52,558 nt of DNA from Tardiphaga sp. Lineage in GTDB: Bacteria; Pseudomonadota; Alphaproteobacteria; Rhizobiales; Xanthobacteraceae. Positions 50,461 to 52,558 of the stretch are shown piece by piece. A program made the translations under genes and the position numbers. The notes beneath the pieces are model-generated. The model had not been told where the DNA came from, searched no databases, and saw nothing but the letters and a program-made list of their open reading frames with translations. The stretch spans positions 1-52,558 of the forward strand of contig NZ_JAQGJD010000324.1 of NCBI RefSeq assembly GCF_028290785.1. The letters are read 5' to 3'. Each line of letters starts with the position of its first letter. The stretch's first letter is position 1.

Positions 50461-50505
50461 CTTGGCTATCACCGCGGGAGTGGCCGGGCAAGGTCCGCGC
50501 TGCGT

Positions 50506-50530
50506 CTTCCCTCTTCTACAGGGGAGGAAG
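50506..50530. repeat. Short hairpin repeat (family E, copy 2)
   Basis: CTTCC...CTACAGGGGAGGAAG resembles the hairpin at 40630-40656. It lies upstream of the GntR gene, close to the end of the next leftward gene. Confidence 0.45.
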
Positions 50531-50591
50531 AAGGCCGGCATGGATTGGGGGCGATGAGCAGCCGTCGAAGGAGTAGCAGCAGGCCCGGGGG

Positions 50592-51110
50592 CTACTCGAC
50601 GTCGGGAAGCCGAAGATCGCACTCCACCCAGGCGCCCTTGATGGCAAACCGGACAAACGGCGAATCCGGGCCGACGCTTTGCAGCGGCGCCAGGAACTGG
50701 GCGTCGGCCGGACTGCGCAGGTGAAACAGCACGTGGCTGGCGCTCATGGTGTTGCGCGACAGCCAGACGATTCCGGAAAACAGCTCGATCAGCAACTGCC
50801 CGTAGCCGGCGAGATCCTTGCCGCCAAAATCATAGAGCGGCGACACCGTCATGAAGCGCGCGCGTAGCACCGGGCCTTCGAACTTGGCCATCAACAGCTT
50901 GTTGACCTGGCAGAAAGCGTGCGGGACCGTGCCGTCATAGAGGCCGAACAGCCCGGCCTTGCCGCCTTGCTGCATCTGCAGATCGAGCGCCGCGAACGGG
51001 CCGAGCGCGAAGGTCGAAAAATCCTCTTCGATGGCTTCGGCCGCTTTGCGCCACTGGCCCTTGAGCGACCCCCAGGACCGGTCGGCGTCGCTGATCGGCA
51101 CAAGCCGCAT
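50592..51110 (-). CDS. Hypothetical protein of 172 residues
   Basis: I do not recognise this protein. It is soluble, with no signal peptide or membrane segment. Features include 'FALGPFAALDLQMQQGGKAGLFGLYDGTVPHAFCQVNKLLMA' and 'SRNTMSASHVLFHLRSPADAQFLAPL', giving alternating strands and helices. It reads like a single compact domain. I use the ATG giving 'MRLVPISDADRSWGSL', preceded by a G-rich stretch; the longer frame needs a TTG. It lies beyond the GntR gene in the same direction, 140 bp away. Confidence 0.68.
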   Translation of the reverse strand: MRLVPISDADRSWGSLKGQWRKAAEAIEEDFSTFALGPFAALDLQMQQGGKAGLFGLYDGTVPHAFCQVNKLLMAKFEGPVLRARFMTVSPLYDFGGKDLAGYGQLLIELFSGIVWLSRNTMSASHVLFHLRSPADAQFLAPLQSVGPDSPFVRFAIKGAWVECDLRLPDVE

Positions 51111-51851
51111 GGTCCCAAGTCCCCCGAACAAAATTCTCGTCGCTCCGGCGCGTACCGTAGTTCCATACCTTCAACATAAAGATAACGGCGACTCGCGGCC
51201 AATCTGCCACGGCCGCGGGCGCAGGCACAACGCGGTCAGCCATCGCCAGTGGGATTTACAGGGATTGTTGACGTCGACCGTGACCGGGCCGCTCAGGCGC
51301 CGGTGGCGCGCAGGCCCTCAGCCGCCACGGCGACGATCGACGCCAGCATGCGCCAGGTTCTGGCGAGCGGCTTGCGGAGAATGGGGCTGTTCAGTCGCAT
51401 GTCGGGGTCCGGTACCGCCGCGCATCCGGCGCGGCTTGACGTCCTTGCAGACGACAACCGGAAAATCGTGCGCCACGGCGGCCAAGTCCAGCCCGCCGCG
51501 AAAATAGCAACGCCCGCACTGGTGGCGGGCAAATGGCGATGCGGTTGTGCTGTTTCCGGCGCGGCCGGCAGACGAAAATTCCAGATCGAACGGAACGGAT
51601 TTTGCGCCGTGCCGTTGTCCCGACGAAGAAAACAGGATCGCTCGCTGTGTCAATCACGGCGCCGGACGCGGATAGCCAATAGCGTTCCAGTCTTCGACGA
51701 GCAGGCAATTCGGGGCGCGCAGTCCCAGCATTGCCTGCTCGTTTTTCGTTGGCGGGCGCCGTGCGCTGCCATTTCCTCCCGGCGGTTTTGACCCTATACG
51801 GGCATTTGGCGGCGCGCTGCGCCGGCCGATCCGTTGCGGAGAGACATATCG
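51111..51851. other. Long stretch without a convincing gene
   Basis: About 740 bp between the unknown protein and the GT25 gene. Open frames on both strands look like shadows (Arg/Ser/Pro-rich, no ribosome site). The best candidate is a 35-codon leftward frame at 51293-51400 ending '...VAVAAEGLRATGA', which I cannot confirm. There is a hairpin GCCCGC-n7-GCGGGC near 51510-51528. It may hold promoters, an RNA gene or a decayed gene. Confidence 0.4.
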
Positions 51852-52558
51852 ATGCTGCCGGCCTATGTGATCCATGCCAAATCGCTGCCCGAGCGCACGG
51901 ATCACATCCAGCGCGAGCTCGACCGCGCCGGCATTGCCTTCGAGTGGGTGCTGGATTTCGACGCCGATGAGATCACCTCCGACGTCGATCAGGCCTATTT
52001 CGCGGCAGGCGCCGACCTGACGCTGCGGCAGAAATCCTGTGCGCTGAAGCACATCGTCGCCATGCAGCGGATCTGCGAGCGCGGCCAGGACCAGGCGCTG
52101 ATCTTCGAGGACGATGCGCAGCTGGTGCCGGATTTTTGCGCGCAGCTCGCGCGCGTGCTGGCCGAGGCCGAACGCTGGCCGCGGCCGCGCATTCTGCATC
52201 TCGGCGCCGCCACCAATTTCTACACCCCGGCGGCGCAGCTCCGCGCCGGCCAGATCGTCTACCCCGGTAACCGCGTTCGCAACATGGAAGCCTATGTGCT
52301 CGGCGCACCCGAAGCGCAGGCGCGGCTCGACTGGATCGCGCGGCATCCCATGCACGAGCCGATCGACATCGCCTTCAACTCGGGCGATCCCGCCATGGGC
52401 ATTCCATTTCTGTGGCCCGAGCCGCCGTTGGCGGAGCAGGGCAGCCTCAACGGCGCGTTCAAGAGCTCGCTCGACCGCAAGGGCCACGGCCAGCTACGGC
52501 TGCGCGTGCAGTTCGCCGTGCAGAAGTTTCGGCGGCGCTATTTGAAGCGCTGGATGAA
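51852..52558 (+). CDS. Glycosyltransferase family 25 (partial at window end)
   Basis: Two hundred and thirty-five residues are visible before the window ends, with no stop reached. 'YVIHAKSLPERTDHIQRELDRAGIAFEWV' at the N-terminus, 'IFEDDAQLVPDF' (the E-D-D metal/sugar motif) and 'VYPGNRVRNMEAYVLG' mark the GT25 / LPS beta-galactosyltransferase family (LpsA/Lex2B). It probably adds a hexose to lipopolysaccharide or another surface glycan in the cytoplasm. GGAGAG lies nine bases before the ATG. Basic C-terminus ('KFRRRYLKRW'), so only a few residues are likely to be missing. Confidence 0.85.
   Translation, partial: MLPAYVIHAKSLPERTDHIQRELDRAGIAFEWVLDFDADEITSDVDQAYFAAGADLTLRQKSCALKHIVAMQRICERGQDQALIFEDDAQLVPDFCAQLARVLAEAERWPRPRILHLGAATNFYTPAAQLRAGQIVYPGNRVRNMEAYVLGAPEAQARLDWIARHPMHEPIDIAFNSGDPAMGIPFLWPEPPLAEQGSLNGAFKSSLDRKGHGQLRLRVQFAVQKFRRRYLKRWM

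Noticed and set aside
51249..51791. A 180-codon plus-strand frame in the long gap
   Set aside because: Arg/Ser/Ala-rich with no motif, no ribosome-binding site, and frames of similar quality on the other strand.
1..52558. CRISPR arrays, tRNA or rRNA genes, insertion sequences
   Set aside because: I found no regularly spaced direct repeats, no tRNA or rRNA sequence I can recognise, and no transposase gene.

Overview
The window is GC-rich, densely coded chromosomal DNA from an alphaproteobacterium, most likely of the Bradyrhizobium / Rhodopseudomonas group (Nitrobacteraceae). Three things point there. The cytochrome bc1 locus is a Rieske gene followed by one gene fusing cytochrome b to cytochrome c1 (fbcF-fbcH type). 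Anthranilate synthase is a trpE-trpG fusion behind a Trp-rich leader peptide. The intergenic palindromic repeats have the look of those I associate with bradyrhizobia. I see no rRNA, tRNA, CRISPR array, prophage or insertion sequence. This is ordinary core and accessory chromosome, not an island.

Layout. 0-5.7 kb: a membrane-anchored fragment, a calcineurin-like phosphoesterase, a Nudix hydrolase, a GNAT acetyltransferase, then a probable zinc-uptake unit: a DUF2946 protein and a ZnuD-like TonB receptor behind a perfect Zur-type palindrome. 5.8-12.8 kb: a leftward MoxR ATPase / DUF58 / BatA-DUF4159 / vWA-like operon with ATGA overlaps. 13-15.9 kb: a rightward coupled run of DUF1285, CoA pyrophosphatase, a small membrane protein and CCA-adding enzyme. 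15.9-19.8 kb: a CHASE-GGDEF-EAL protein divergent from an orphan periplasmic binding protein. 20-22 kb: DUF2158, an Asp/Glu/hydantoin racemase relative, queD and queE. 22.2-25.4 kb: a cysteine-cluster protein, a receiver protein, a Crp/Fnr regulator and several tiny proteins; three start sites sit behind hairpins that cover the ribosome-binding site. 25.5-28 kb: a chemoreceptor and trmL. 28.4-31.1 kb: the bc1 complex genes with a clear terminator.

31.3-35.6 kb: dienelactone hydrolase, a vapBC toxin-antitoxin pair with a 12-bp-arm operator, then trpL, attenuator, trpE(G) and apt. 35.7-39.3 kb: a MarR-FUSC-DUF1656-HlyD efflux operon. 39.5-41.7 kb: two orphan substrate-binding proteins. 41.9-45.7 kb: a GT4 glycosyltransferase, a LysR regulator divergent from pirin and wrbA, and a tiny zinc-knuckle protein. 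45.7-50.5 kb: DUF2478, a DctPQM-type TRAP transporter and a FadR-type GntR regulator; a 16-bp word is shared between the TRAP upstream region and the regulator's own start. 50.6-52.6 kb: an unknown protein, a 740-bp stretch without a convincing gene, and a GT25 glycosyltransferase cut by the window edge.

The strongest regulatory observations are the Zur palindrome, the unannotated trpL/attenuator, the vapBC operator, the shared GntR motif, and a duplicated leader with ribosome-site-covering hairpins ahead of a Crp/Fnr gene and an overlapping three-gene operon of tiny proteins. At least nine families of imperfect palindromes lie between genes. No single locus here is clearly a new defence or biosynthetic system; the tiny-protein operon with its duplicated leader is the least explained unit.
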